This document shows positions 24,022 to 35,470 of a DNA stretch of 64,000 nucleotides, in pieces. Both the position numbers and the translations under genes were made by a program. Source of the stretch: Carex sylvatica (Eukaryota > Streptophyta > Magnoliopsida > Poales > Cyperaceae); contig CAXKVR010000085.1 of the NCBI GenBank assembly GCA_964058845.1, forward strand, positions 62,001 to 126,000. The letters run 5' to 3'. Numbering within the stretch: position 1 is the first letter of the stretch; every line of letters begins with the position of its first letter. A model generated the notes under the pieces. The model did not search any database. It was not told where the DNA came from and saw only the letters and a list, made by a program, of their open reading frames with translations.

Positions 24022-24117
24022 GGAGAATGTGGTGCACCAGAGAGATCCGACAAGGAGAGCGTGGTGCACTGGAGAGATCCGACGAGGAGAGTATGGTGCA
24101 CTGTCAAGATCCGACGA
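24022..24117 (+). repeat. 32 bp tandem repeat, three units
   Basis: Units of the form GGAGAGCGTGGTGCACTGGA followed by GAGATCCGACGA repeat three times, with a partial fourth near 24172. It lies in a local GC-rich island. The short frame that spans it is a product of the repeat, not a gene. Confidence 0.8.
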
Positions 24118-24229
24118 GGAGATCCGGTCCGATCCGGCACAATCTTACCTTGTCTCCGATGAGATCTGGTGGGGAGAGCGTGGTGCACCGTTGAAGGGGG
24201 TCAATGCTAGCCCAGCGAAGATTGTCAGA

Positions 24230-24725
24230 GTGCAACATATGAATACTTCATTCGTTAGATATGAATACTTGTCAACATATGAATATTTCATTTGTTAGAT
24301 ATGAATACTTCATATATACATTAATTAGATATGAGTACTTCATTTGTTAGATATGGATACTTCATATCTTCAAGTATGAATACTTCATATCTTCAAGTAT
24401 GAATACTTCATATCTTCAAGTATGAATACTTCATATCTTCAAGTATGAATAGTATTAGTGTCAGGTGTGAATACTTACTATAAAAAAAGACTTTTTAAGT
24501 GAATTGAAGAGGTGTCTTGAAAGAGATGTCTGATTTTGAATTGTATAAATTATTTCGTACATGTATGAATATTGCATTAATTAGATATAAATACTTCATA
24601 TTGTCAACATATGAATACTTATATATATGAATATTTCATTTGTTAGATATGAATATTTCATGTTGTCAACATATGAATATTTCATTAGTTAGATATGAAT
24701 ACTTCATTACTTATATATGAATACT
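24230..24725 (+). repeat. ATATGAATACTTCAT minisatellite
   Basis: The motif TATGAATACTTCATATCTTC repeats at a 23 bp period four times between about 24360 and 24450. Looser versions (AGATATGAATACTTCAT, CAACATATGAATA) continue on both sides to about 24725. Confidence 0.85.
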
Positions 24726-25186
24726 TAATAATTAGTGTATAGATTCGCGGTAGTGGTCTCCAATATTGGCAAATGTCACTTTCAGACGATTACGGTCCCC
24801 ATTCTAGACTATCAGATGTCGTTAGCAGTCCCTCTAATTGTTACTGGTCTCCAAGATTAATGGTCCCCTCCAGTTTATGTTTACATATGACGAATATTAT
24901 AGATAATAAGTAATATTGCTTAAATTTGTAGGTATGAATACTATACATTTTGATGATGAATAAAATCACATTAGCCCTTTGCTCATTAGCGGCAGTTACC
25001 ACGTGCGCGTCAGTTAGTGGTCCCCCGTTGTACTTTTTTGTCTTTTAGCACGAGGGACATTTAGGGAGCAGAATAGGGTTACTGTTAGTCGATCCCTAAC
25101 ATAATTTATTCTCACACATCAAAAAGCTCTGTTTTTTTCATTAATAGTACTAAATTGCAATGCTAGTCACTATTACAAAAACGCTA

Positions 25187-25230
<44 letters not shown>
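25187..25230. repeat. (AT)n microsatellite
   Basis: An uninterrupted TA run of more than 40 bp directly precedes the MITE at 25231. Similar shorter runs stand near 35229 and 46861. Confidence 0.9.
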
Positions 25231-25233
<3 letters not shown>

Positions 25234-25655
25234 GTTGGCTACTATGCTTATATAAGCATATCCCCACATATGCTTATAACTCATTTTTGTGTTTTCAATG
25301 TCCAAATGGTCGATCTAAACCGTTAGATGTGATCTCTATATTGAAATGTGCTTGGAGACCAAATTTTATATTTTTCTGAATTTTTTTACTATTTATTAAG
25401 CCACTTTGAAAATCGCTGATCCAACGGTGGCTTCTGATTTTACTGTTTTGTTAAGCCACCGTTGGATCAGCGATTTTCAAAGTGGCTTAATAAATAGTAG
25501 AAAAAATCAGAAAAATATAAAATTTGATCTCCAAGCACATTTTAATATAGGGATCACATCTAACGGTTCAGATCGACCATTTGAACATTGAAAACACAAA
25601 AATGAGTTATAAGCATATGTGGAGATATGCTTATATAAGCATAGTAGCCAACCTC
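25231..25655. mobile_element. Mutator-like fold-back MITE, copy A
   Basis: The 425 bp element starts GAGGTTGGCTACTATGC and ends with the exact complement, GCATAGTAGCCAACCTC. The two arms are nearly perfect inverted repeats of over 180 bp, meeting near 25440 at CAACGGTGGCTT/AAGCCACCGTTG. It sits in a TA run, so the 9 bp flanks TATATATAT on both sides are consistent with a 9 bp target duplication but not proof. Copies B and C are at 51584 and 54693. Confidence 0.9.
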
Positions 25656-25669
25656 TATATATATATAGA

Positions 25670-25950
25670 TTTTGTGCTCCATCAAGCTCCAACATCATTA
25701 TCTCTATTTTTAAAATACAAATAGTCGATCTAAATCGCTCAATATGATTTTCGTATTAAAATGTGTTTGGATATAAAATTTTATATATTTTAAATTTGTT
25801 TACTACTTTTTAAGATATGTACAAAATCTTTGTTTTTAGAAGATCTTGAACCATTTAAAAATAGTAATTTTGTATCTCTCTAAACAATTAGTACACAAAT
25901 TCTAAAAATTCTAAAATTTGTTACCGAAGTACATTTTTGCATGATGGGAC
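25670..25950. mobile_element. Half of a related MITE
   Basis: The stretch carries the family core (AAATAGTCGATCTAAATCG, then TATTAAAATGTGTTTGGA) and the AAAATAGTAATTTTGTATCTC arm seen in other members. The opposite outer arm is missing or decayed. Confidence 0.5.
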
Positions 25951-25955
25951 AAAAA

Positions 25956-26630
25956 ACAATAGGGCATTTTAATCCTGCTCTCAAAATTTTCATTAAATCT
26001 ATGTCAAAAAGCAAGAAAGCGTGCATCCAAAAATGAGCTCTAACATTAATACACCGTGTTTAGTAAAGAATTGTGTATTAATCTGCTCCAATTGTAAGCA
26101 TATTTCCGGATATATTAATACTTCAATAATTATACACAATTTTATTGTATGATAAGTGTGAGATTGATAGATATATAAAATTTTCCATATCATTCGTACT
26201 TTTATCGTAATTAATGCATCTCTATCTACCTAATAAAAATTTGGATGAACTGCATGTAATATTATCCGTATAAACATTTTTGAATGCGGTAGCAGACTAC
26301 AAACGCTTATGCGGTCGTATTTAAATCTCTGACCTGAAGCAACGAGTCAAAAAAACTTTCTCCTAGCTAGTCAGAAAGCCGAGGGTATGGGCTTTGACTC
26401 CTGTCAATATTTCATCTAGGATTACATTTTTATGGGCTATTTTTGTGCTTATGTATCTAATTAATGGGCTCGATTTTTGAAATGTAGAAGCCCAGATTAG
26501 GTAATTTTAAACCCATTAGAAAAAAATCCAATCAATACTGAAATTTTATATTATTTCCAGCTGTGGTTCGGCTAGTTCAAGTCATATCCAGATTATGGAG
26601 GCAGAAACTTTTTAAGTTTTGGATGTAGGT
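25956..26630. other. Intergenic, no gene recognised
   Basis: AT-rich sequence with no supported coding frame or element ends. Confidence 0.4.
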
Positions 26631-26631
26631 A

Positions 26632-26885
26632 GGGGTGTAAACCTATGTTACTATGATTCTTCAGTTTAGGCACCTTATTCGTATTGGATACGTATCAGAT
26701 ATTGATACGCATTCGATACGGTCACGATACGTATTCGATATGTCAGTTGGCGTATCGGGTGACGTGGCGTATCTCTAAATTGCAGATACGGTCGCGATAC
26801 GTGTTGAATTTTCGGGAATACGGCTGTTTCAACGTGATACGGGCGAGATACGGGAGAAATACGAGCAGGATACGCCTAACTAGGT
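26632..26885. mobile_element. hAT-like relic with GATACG repeats
   Basis: The left part begins AGGGGTGTAAACC, a hAT-type end. It is followed by about fifteen GATACG, ATACGG or GTATCG motifs in both orientations. A matching right end was not found. Compare the complete GTATCCGTATCC-type element at 38564. Confidence 0.45.
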
Positions 26886-27479
26886 TTTCATTTTTCAATT
26901 CTGATTTTTGAACCCTTCCGCTCTAAACTTTGAACCTAGGTTACTCTTTCGGCTGCTCCACGAGCCTCTCCGCGAGCCTCTCTGTGAACCTGACGGCTGC
27001 TCCGCGCTCCTCTCCGCAATGCTGCTTGTCTCTCCGTCCGTCGTCTCAGGCTCAGCCTCTCTCCACCGTTTTTGCCGTCTCTCCGGTATTGCACTTGCAA
27101 TAAACTTGATATACTAAAACAAATTTCGCTATTTAATCTTGTGATTACTCAAATTTGTGATTTCTGATAAACAAATTTCGCTATTTAAACTCAGACTAAT
27201 TTTTTGGTGTACCTTACTGTCATTTACCAGTACACACTACAAAATTCACAAACCACTACTACAGAAATAGTCATTGTACACTGCACATTGTACATGTATT
27301 TGACAATTTTATATAAAAACTGTGTACCAAATAGGTTTTTCTGATAAGTCTGAAATTTCCGTGAGATCTCTACACAGATATTTATTAAAGAATCAGTGTA
27401 GCAATTTGTGAGAGAGCTGTTACACCAAAATTTAGTGCTCAAAGTTTCAGTACAGCAAGCTGTACCTTTTAACCTTTAA

Positions 27480-28900
27480 TACACCTTCGGTTCAGACTTC
27501 AAGTGCACAGTCCTATCGAGTAGTATATCGTCGGGCATCGATCACAGGGACGGTTCAAATCTAAACCGGACTCTAATTAAATTAATTAAAGACTAGAAGT
27601 GAGAAAATATTAGTTTTTGGTATTTAATTCCTAATCAGTTCAATAACAGTAATTAAATGAAAGACAATAAATAAACTTGGTTTAAATCAATAATAAAATA
27701 TGTTTCCAGGATTTCAGACTTATCTCAGTTCTGCCTCTCAATTCTGTCTCTCAGTCCCTGACACGGACTGTGTAGTTTTCTACACGAGTCGTGTGGACTT
27801 CGAGTTAATGCACCAGTCACTGTTTCTTTACGTGGTTCCTTTGTGTAGGGTTCAACTGACAAGACCTAATATTTCTAATCTCAACTGTCGTATATTGGTT
27901 CATTAACTTGGTATGAAATTTGCAATATCTGCCCTCTTTGGACTCTAAACCTCAACTGTCGTATATTGGTTCGAGTTACCAAGTTACTTATTTAGAATAC
28001 TAAAGATAACCTCTTATCCGTCGATAAGAGAAAATGTTCACCTTCCGGCTACTAGTTGGTTTCTCCTGTCGGATCACTAATCCTACCTCATGTACTTAGT
28101 CTGGTTGAAAGATCAAATTGGACACAGTACCTTATAGATGTGGCCTTATCTAGTGGTCAAACCAAATAATAATTAAACAATTCAAACTAAGCAATTAAAA
28201 TCAATCACAATCAAGCAAACACAAATTTTAACGTAAAAATTCAATAACTAGATGCAAAACAAAATATTCGATTACATCTTAATCCTAGAAACAAATAAAA
28301 CTAGCTACTCAAACATTATTCTAGAAACAGCAAAACAAGAGTAAGAAAGACAATTCATGACAAAACCCAAAATACAAAGAAGAATCGTCAGAAATCTTGC
28401 GTTTTCCTCCTCTCCACTTCGTCTCCAAGTTCAGCCACCAAGCACAAACCCTAGAAAATGTCTCTCTGCTCCAGAATTGCCCCTCTGGTGCAAGAAATAC
28501 CGTTTATATAGTCTTTGGCCGACTTTTCTTCCTTCAGATTTCTTTCCAAAATTCCAGATTTCCTGCCATATTTCGTTTGACACAACCCGTATCAAAATTG
28601 ACACGGACTGTACAGAATTTCCGAAAATACCAGAATGTAGATCTTCTCGCAAGCTTTCCGAAAAGTAGTCATACACTCAAAACGGAGCAACGAGTCAAAA
28701 TCTATAACTGTTTTAAGTTCGGATGCTGAAATTTCAGCATTGTTCTCGTCTAGTCGAGGCTGATAAGACCCGGATAAGATGTTGTAAGACCCGGACAAGA
28801 TGTTGTACGACCCATGTCAAAACTTTTCAAATCCAGATTTCTTCTCGATTTCATCTGATTCCTGGAAAGTAAGAACAAACTTGCAGCAGTACCATATTCT
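27480..28900. mobile_element. Probable LTR-retrotransposon insertion inside the CACTA element
   Basis: The left boundary carries CAAGTGCACAGTCCTATCG and later GGGCATCGATCACAGGGACG, a string often seen at plant Gypsy element leaders. The interior is AT-rich with a promoter-like part near 28400-28520 (AAACCCTAGAAAATG, TTTATATAG). The 28750-28815 section repeats GACCCGGATAAGATGTTG two to three times. There is no coding frame. The ends are approximate. Confidence 0.4.
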
Positions 28901-29284
28901 ATAGATATTCAATGAAATACGACTGATTTAATGATTCTAAATAGAGGTTTTGGTACAAAATATGGGTCGAAAAGTAGATACGTTTGCGAGATATCAAGAG
29001 CTACATAGACGTTTATTAGGAAATGTACACGGCTTATTGTTTAAATAACAGTGTAGAAAGCCTTGAGAGAGCTACACCGATATTTAATTAAAGAACCGTG
29101 AAGAAAGGTATGCATTGTACACTGATGTTTGTTTAAATAATAGTGTAGAAAGTCTGTGAGAGCTACACGGACGTTAAATAAAGAGCTGTATAGAAATATT
29201 ATTTTAGGGTTTTGTAATTATATTAAAGGCCTTCTCCTTCCAGCGCCATTTTGAAAAACAATTCTCTCTCTCTCGATCTGTTGG

Positions 29285-29510
29285 ATAAAGAGTCGGATGA
29301 ATGACTTCAAAAAAAAATACGGATGAAAAGAGACGGGTGAAGAGCCGTATGAAGAATTGAATGAAGAGTCAGACGAGATCGTCTGACTCTTCATTCGACT
29401 TTTCATCCGGCCCTTCATCCGTCTCTTTATCGTCTGACTCTTTATTCGACTCTTCATCCGGCCCTTCATCCACCTCTTCCCTTTTTTTTGAAGGTCCATC
29501 ATCCAACTTT
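29285..29510. repeat. Long imperfect palindrome centred near 29378
   Basis: Motifs such as GAAGAGTCAGACGA on the left are matched by TCGTCTGACTCTTC on the right. AGTCGGATGAATGA and GAAAAGAGACGG also have complements beyond the centre. The transcript would fold into a hairpin of about 100 bp arms. It lies inside the CACTA element, and the short frames across it are artefacts of the repeat. Confidence 0.7.
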
Positions 29511-30419
29511 TTATTCAACTCTTTCTCTATTAAAACATGTATATATCTTCATATTACCCTCAATAAAAGGCATTCTCCTTCTAGCGCCATTTTGATCAAT
29601 TTATACTCTCCCTCTCACAGTTAACAATTGGGTTGACATTTAGGTTTATCAATTATTTCAGCTCGCAAATCTGTCACGATGAGCGGTCCGATATAATTGA
29701 TAACCTACATCTCGAATTCCCATGAGAATTATTTCATTTCTCCAATTAATTGGTCTGATTTCTGCGCTAAAGTTTTTTTGGAGGATAATATGCAGATACA
29801 TATTTTTGGAGGCCGGATCTGAGATCTTGGAAGTTAATTTGTATTTCTCCTCTCTTAGCAAGATTTAGAGGAGAACAAGGAAGATCTGACAAATCCTAAA
29901 ATATGTATCTTCATGTTACCCTCTGTAAACATTGTGCTTCTGATTGCTGCGCACAAAAGGAAAGAACATGATATTACCCTCTGTAAACCCTACTGGCACC
30001 AAAAAGAAAGAACCACCCACTTGTCCCCTCTTCCAGTCCTGAGTGAAAATTTGTAGTCTGCATGTGAATTTTTATTCCAACTTTTGTAATGCTCAATATG
30101 AATTTGTATAATTTTGTATAATTTAGTGTACATGAATTTTTAGTTTAAATTCCTCTATTTTGGAAATTATTTGTTTTGATATCTGAAAACATAGAAATAA
30201 AACTAAAGCTAGCCAAAAAAAAAAAAAGATAATTCTACACTGATATTTAACGAAAGTCCGTGTACGGATATTTATTTATTTTAAAAAGAGGATAAAATAT
30301 TATAATAAGAGAGCTACACGGCTGTTTACATAATAATTCGTGTAGAAATCATTGAGAGAGCTACACGGTTGTTTACATAATAATCCGTGTAGAAATGTTA
30401 TTGTAGGGATTCGTTATAT

Positions 30420-30609
30420 GGAAGCAAATCTGCTGCGATCCTACAGGATCACAGGGTCCTGCGATTCAATTTTAACCATTCATTTATTAGATTGTACGAA
30501 TCTTAATAAAAAAGAGTTTTTGTGCACGAATCTCAAAATATATAAACAGTTGAGATTGAAATCGCAGGGACCCTGTGATCTTGTAGGATCGTACAGTAGA
30601 TTTATTTCC
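30420..30609. mobile_element. Short Mutator-like MITE with perfect 9 bp duplication
   Basis: The 190 bp element has inverted arms: GGAAGCAAATCTGCTGCGAT on the left against the complement of GTACAGTAGATTTATTTCC on the right. Its inner arms are CCTACAGGATCACAGGGTCC and its complement. TCGTTATAT stands at 30411-30419 and again at 30610-30618. It split a CACTA-internal sequence whose uninterrupted version is at about 29205-29230. Confidence 0.9.
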
Positions 30610-30845
30610 TCGTTATATAAAAGGCCTTCTCCTTCCAGCTAGAAGCTAGCATTGCGCGTTTTGATCAATTAATTATACTCTCTCTCTGTATTGAATGGTC
30701 TGATCGATTAATACTCTCTCTCTCTGTATTGAATGTACTGATCGATTAATACTCTCTCTCTCTCTCTGTATTGGAGACCGGAGCTGAGATCTTGGAAGTT
30801 AATTTGTATTTCTCCTCTTTATCTTGTTAATGAAGGTCAGTCATG

Positions 30846-30866
30846 TTTAGGGTTTAGGGTTTAGGG
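30846..30866 (+). repeat. Interstitial plant telomere-type repeat
   Basis: Three perfect TTTAGGG units in a row within the CACTA element. It is too short to indicate a chromosome end. Confidence 0.8.
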
Positions 30867-31055
30867 TTACTTCTAACCTTAACTTATGTATTGTTTATAT
30901 TTCAATTAAAGAATTAAAAAAAAGAAATAAAAGTGAAATATAAAAAAATGAAATCACACCATGAACCATAGCAAACACTTGTGTCACTATTATATGATGA
31001 AATATACATGTCACTATTATATGCACGCTAAAGTACTATAATTTTTCTCCTCCCA

Positions 31056-31859
31056 CAGGGGCCACTGGTGTTTGATTGTAATTGTGCCACTTGAGAATGT
31101 TGTTTTTATAATGGATTATTTACGGCTCCGAGGAAAAATCACTCCTCAGCAGTCCAAACATATCTGCACAAGCCTATCAAAGTAAGCAATAATAATTCAC
31201 TTAGTTTTATTTTCTTTCAAATAAATTTTGGAATTGCTAATTACAGTCACTCAGTTTTGTAAGGGTTTTTACGCAATATATTCGAGAGGGAGAATTGCAA
31301 AGCTCGGGCAAGAACAAAAATAGATTGAACTGGAAGTGGCTCGATGTGAGCATACACTATAATTTTATAATTTCATATTTAATTTGTTCCAACAATTATT
31401 GACCTTCTAACATAGGCCACTAAATATAAATTTCAGTGTCCGCGACAAGAGGCCGGTTGGAAATGCGGTTATTACACGATGATTTATATGTATTACTTTG
31501 TCACAAACTTACAATTCAGATGGCCATCCTATCCAGTATGTAATTCCATATTAATTTGAAATTCATATGTTTGCCTTGACTTGTCCATATAATTAATATT
31601 GATTTCCTCTAATAGTTAATTCTACTAAATTTATTTTATTAGTTGAATTGTTATATATAATTACAATATATTTTTTTCTTATAAAGCAAAATAGAGATGT
31701 AGTTGCTATATTGTATTTTTGTAACTTATATATTTTGAATTTTTGTAGTATACATCAACAACAGAGAGTTACTCCAAGGAGCAGATCGATGAATTTAGAT
31801 GTATGTGGGCAAGGTGGTTTCGATCCGAATTTTGTAAACCAGAATATGGATTTGTATAA
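31056..31859 (+). pseudogene. Transposon-borne Ulp1-type (C48) protease remnant
   Basis: Three exon-like blocks lie in order. The first is near 31056-31182. The second, about 31295-31348, reads KNKNRLNWKWLD before a GT. The third starts at about 31438 and reads CPRQEAGWKCGYYTM, the C-terminal catalytic-cysteine block of Ulp1 peptidases (usually DCGYYVM). A last block at 31750-31859 reads YSKEQIDEFRCMWARWF and ends in TAA. Stops in the first block and the absence of an N-terminus or a clear catalytic His/Asp region show decay. Such proteases are often carried by plant CACTA and Mutator elements. Confidence 0.7.
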
Positions 31860-32544
31860 TTTAGTGTACATGAAATTTGTATAACTTTGTTTAGGGGTTT
31901 AATTAATTGGTATTTTATCTGATCTTTGAAATTCTCTATTTTGGAATTGATCTGATTTTAAAAAATAAAAAAAGTAAGACCATTCTACACGGATATTTAA
32001 CCAAAAATCGTGTAGAAAGGTATTTAAAGAGAATAAAAATATAAGAGAGTTACACGGCTGTTAATGTAAATATCCGTGTAGAAAGAGTTATTATACACGG
32101 ATATTAGACTATACGTATGTGTAGAAAGAGTGATCGTAAGCGGCTGTTTATGTAAAATTCCGTGTAGTTCTCCATTAAATTGTACACGGTTGTTTATGTA
32201 ATAATCAATGTAGTAATCCAGAATTGTACATGGTTTTTATGTAATAAGCCGTGTAGAAATAATAATTGTACACGGATGTTAGTATAAAAGTCAGTGTAGA
32301 AAGATGAATCGTACACGGCCTTTTATGTTATAATCCGTGTAGTTCGGTTATGGATAGCGCCACTGGCAAGGAATTGTACACTGCTGTTTATGTAATAATC
32401 CGTGTAGCTCTCAGTAATTGTACACAGATTAATATTCGTGTGTAATTTATTCAGGAATTTCTAAACCCTCATGCTATACACGGCAGAAAATCCGTGTAGC
32501 TCCCCAATTTATGTCCGTGTGCGATCTCCATTTCTGTAGTAGTG

Positions 32545-34748
32545 TGACATTTAATCATCTCATTAATTCTCTCTACTTCCTATACACGTTTTTCATCTTT
32601 CAAGAGAACCTAGAAAACCACAACATGTATCTAGACAATTCTGATACATTCATGACAATTCTAGAGAGTTCACACATTAACTAATATATTTCACTAATTG
32701 ACCAATACATTCATGACGATTCCAATACGTTCATGCAACTAATTAAGTATATTATTTCCAACAAGAAGTACATTAACACTGTAAACTCCTGCGTGCATTC
32801 TAATGAAATTGAATTTGGAGGGCAACCATGCCACCAAAATTCCCCCTCTGGTGCCTTGTGCCGACAGTGATTCATGCTTGGATAGCCGATCGATTACCAC
32901 AAATTTCTTTGATCTTTTTATTATCTAGATTTGGAATTTTTGTTTCTTGAAGGCAAATCATATCCAGCTTTTCAACTAGTATCGTTTTTTTCAATGCTAA
33001 TCTTTTTTTTTCCTTTCGTTTAAACCGCGCACATTCCATGAGATAAATTTTAGTTTTTTGTTGTGATTCATGATTAAACTAAATTACCATCTTTTTCCTT
33101 TGCATGAAATAAAGATACAAGAGGCTCAAGGCCAATTCTAGCTGGAACCGAAAAAAAAAAAAAAACACATCCCTTCTGCTACCCACTGCAAATCTGATCC
33201 ACTACCTAATTTAAAGAAAGTTGATTTCGTACACATTAAAATAAAAATAAACGCTACTAGCCTTGAGTCTCGGATTGCAGCTTCCTTTAAGCTGCTGGCT
33301 GAGGGAGCATTGAGGCCGTCGCTTCCTCCTCCACAAGCTTTGCAATTTTGAAATTTTGAAATGCAGTTCTTCTTCAAACTCCTACCACAAAGGTACGGAG
33401 GTATTGCAATTTCTCAGCTATATTGGTGTCCGTAATCTTCTTCCTTGAGCGCTTCAGTGATGGTGCCACAAAGTCGTTGCCTAGCAGTTTGCAAGCTTTC
33501 TTCTCATATGAGAGGTAAGGCCCCTCTGATTTATCTTTGATTCAGCGACTCCTAACATAGTCGCTCTCTCTACTGCAGTTTCTCAGTTTTGAGACGTCGA
33601 TTGGTTCATCTTCCACTACAAGTCACACTCTCTCTACTATTTGGGGTTTATCTGTGCGATCATCTCTCACCTCTTTTGCTTTCTCTTCTTCACTAGATCG
33701 ATCCCCTTCCACTGTATGAACCATGACTAAGTACATTAGTAATTTGTTCGACTCAGTACTTGTCATAATCTTAGGGTTGCTGACCACCCAAGAGGCAGTG
33801 TGCACATGCGTACTGTCTAAGAGGTGAAACAACCTGTGGATCTCTTTAGCCATCCTCAACATCAATGTTAGAGATTCTCAAGCCCAATCTTTCATGGTGA
33901 GCATCAATACTTTACTCGAGAAGATCACAGATGTTCATACTCTGGAGTTACATCTCAAGTGCGCTCTGCGCCTGGTATAATTAAATAATATCTCTAATTG
34001 ATGCGCATCTCTAATTATTAAGTGTTTACAATAAAATATTGTACTGTAATGTCATAAATTGACCACCAATAACATTATTAGATTCAATTTTATATGATTG
34101 ACCCACATTTATATTTTTAATTAGGTCACAAATTGCAATGCATGGTGTGCTAATTTGCATGCATATATGGGTGTGCTAATTAATTTTACATGATTGACCC
34201 ACATAGCTAGATAATTTAAAGGTCCTGATTAATTACATGCGTATGAATTTATGTAATTTTATATGATTGACCAACATAGTTCGAAGGTCCCCATCAATTG
34301 CATATGCATATTAATTGGTGTGCTAATTAATTGCATGCATGTAGGGTATCCTGAATTGAATTTATAGATAGTTCAATTAATTGTTATGACTCATGTTTGT
34401 ATATTATCATTTCTAATTACATGTGTGTGTGTGTGCGTGTGTGTGTGTGTAGGAACTGCCAACAACAGTTTTGCTGGCAAGACTCCCATAATTTGATAAC
34501 TTGAAGGTTTTCACTGTTTTCATTTGTACGTATTTTTTTTTTACAAATGAAAACTTTGATTATAAAGAGTTGTCCAAACTTGACAAAACTCAGAATAATA
34601 CAACATGAGAATTGTGTAAGTACATGTATATTTTTCCAACTTGTATAATATATAGCTTCAATTTCATGCATCAATTAATTAATTATTGTAAGTTAAATTA
34701 AATTAAGATCTAGAAGAGAAAAATTGATTAATTGTTAATTTGTTGCAG
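32545..34748. other. Intergenic with possible gene fragments
   Basis: Beyond the CACTA end there is no complete gene. The minus strand at about 33390-33530 reads through a plausible coding block (SYEKKACKLLGNDFVAPSLK, then KRSRKKI), ending in a TGA near 33376. It is isolated and I do not recognise the family. A (GT)n run lies at 34422-34451. Confidence 0.35.
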
Positions 34749-35090
34749 TACTGTGAGGCAGAACTGCCACTTGAGGATAGAGTTGTACACGTACATCCAA
34801 CAATCCCAGTGAGGGTTCAAGTATCTCCAAGAAGAAATATGGAGATGGTTGATGTCAAGTACTGGAGGTTTAATACTATGGTGTGGAGAGTGATGCAACA
34901 TCTAATGCTTGGTACAGGAGAATTGCAAAATTTTAGGAACTATCATATAATGAATAGTTATTACGATCATACATATAGGACGTATATCAGAGGAAATGAT
35001 AGTTATGGTGGATGGGATTGGAGAGTTGTACAGTTGAAATCTGCAGGACTCGACACTGTACATGTTGAGAAAAGCTTGCTATTATACTAG
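34749..35090 (+). CDS. Possible last exon of an unrecognised gene
   Basis: The frame opens right after a TTGTTGCAG acceptor and runs 113 codons to a TAG. It is rich in Tyr, Trp, Arg and Val (for example GNDSYGGWDWRVVQLKS). The first in-frame ATG is at about 34840. I see no convincing upstream exon. It has no motif I know and could be a transposon or gene fragment. Confidence 0.3.
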   Translation, partial: YCEAELPLEDRVVHVHPTIPVRVQVSPRRNMEMVDVKYWRFNTMVWRVMQHLMLGTGELQNFRNYHIMNSYYDHTYRTYIRGNDSYGGWDWRVVQLKSAGLDTVHVEKSLLLY

Positions 35091-35275
35091 GTAGCTAGAT
35101 ATATTCAGGAATTAATATATTTTGTATGGAATACATATGTTGCATGTACATGTACTTAATTTGTGCATGGATGTTGTGTATGCATACATGAATATATGTT
35201 GCATGCCTGAACATTAAATATTTTCAGCCTATATATATATATATATATATATAATATAGCTAAATTGCTACTGTT

Positions 35276-35470
35276 AGTACTTCGACCTAAGTGCTTACGA
35301 GATCAAATTTTAGTATTTGATGTTCAAACAATAAATTCAAACCGTTAAATATTCAATCTATATTAAAATGTACTTGGAAACCAAATTTTACATTTTTTTA
35401 AATTTTTTTACTATTTATTAAGCTGGTTTGAAAACCGTTGTTTTTATTAAATTGCTTAGGTGCTATTGTA
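35276..35470. mobile_element. Half of a fold-back MITE
   Basis: The stretch contains the superfamily core: AATTCAAACCGTTAAATATT, then TATTAAAATGTACTTGGA and CTATTTATTAAGCTGG. The mirror arm is absent. Confidence 0.5.

Larger units (their letters stand above)
27254..32544. mobile_element. CACTA (EnSpm-type) transposon, decayed and nested
   Basis: The left end is CACTACTACAGAAATAG at 27254. The right end is the complement CCATTTCTGTAGTAGTG, ending at 32544. Subterminal arrays of a TACACGG...ATCCGTGTAGAAA motif fill both ends (27280-27440, 28990-29190, 30240-30400 and 31980-32530), mostly in opposite orientations, as is typical of CACTA transposase binding sites. The 3 bp flanks (AAC left, TGA right) do not match, so one end may be rearranged. 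The interior holds a retroelement-like insertion, a Mutator-like MITE, an internal duplication and a broken Ulp1-type protease gene. No transposase frame survives. Confidence 0.85.

Noticed and set aside
24029..24298. Plus-strand 89-codon frame and its minus-strand partner
   Set aside because: They are created by the 32 bp tandem repeat and run into the AT minisatellite.
29218..29624. Frames rich in Ser or Lys on both strands
   Set aside because: They mirror each other across the palindrome at 29285-29510 and reflect its repeats.
30846..30866. Chromosome end suggested by TTTAGGG repeats
   Set aside because: Only three units are present, inside a transposon.
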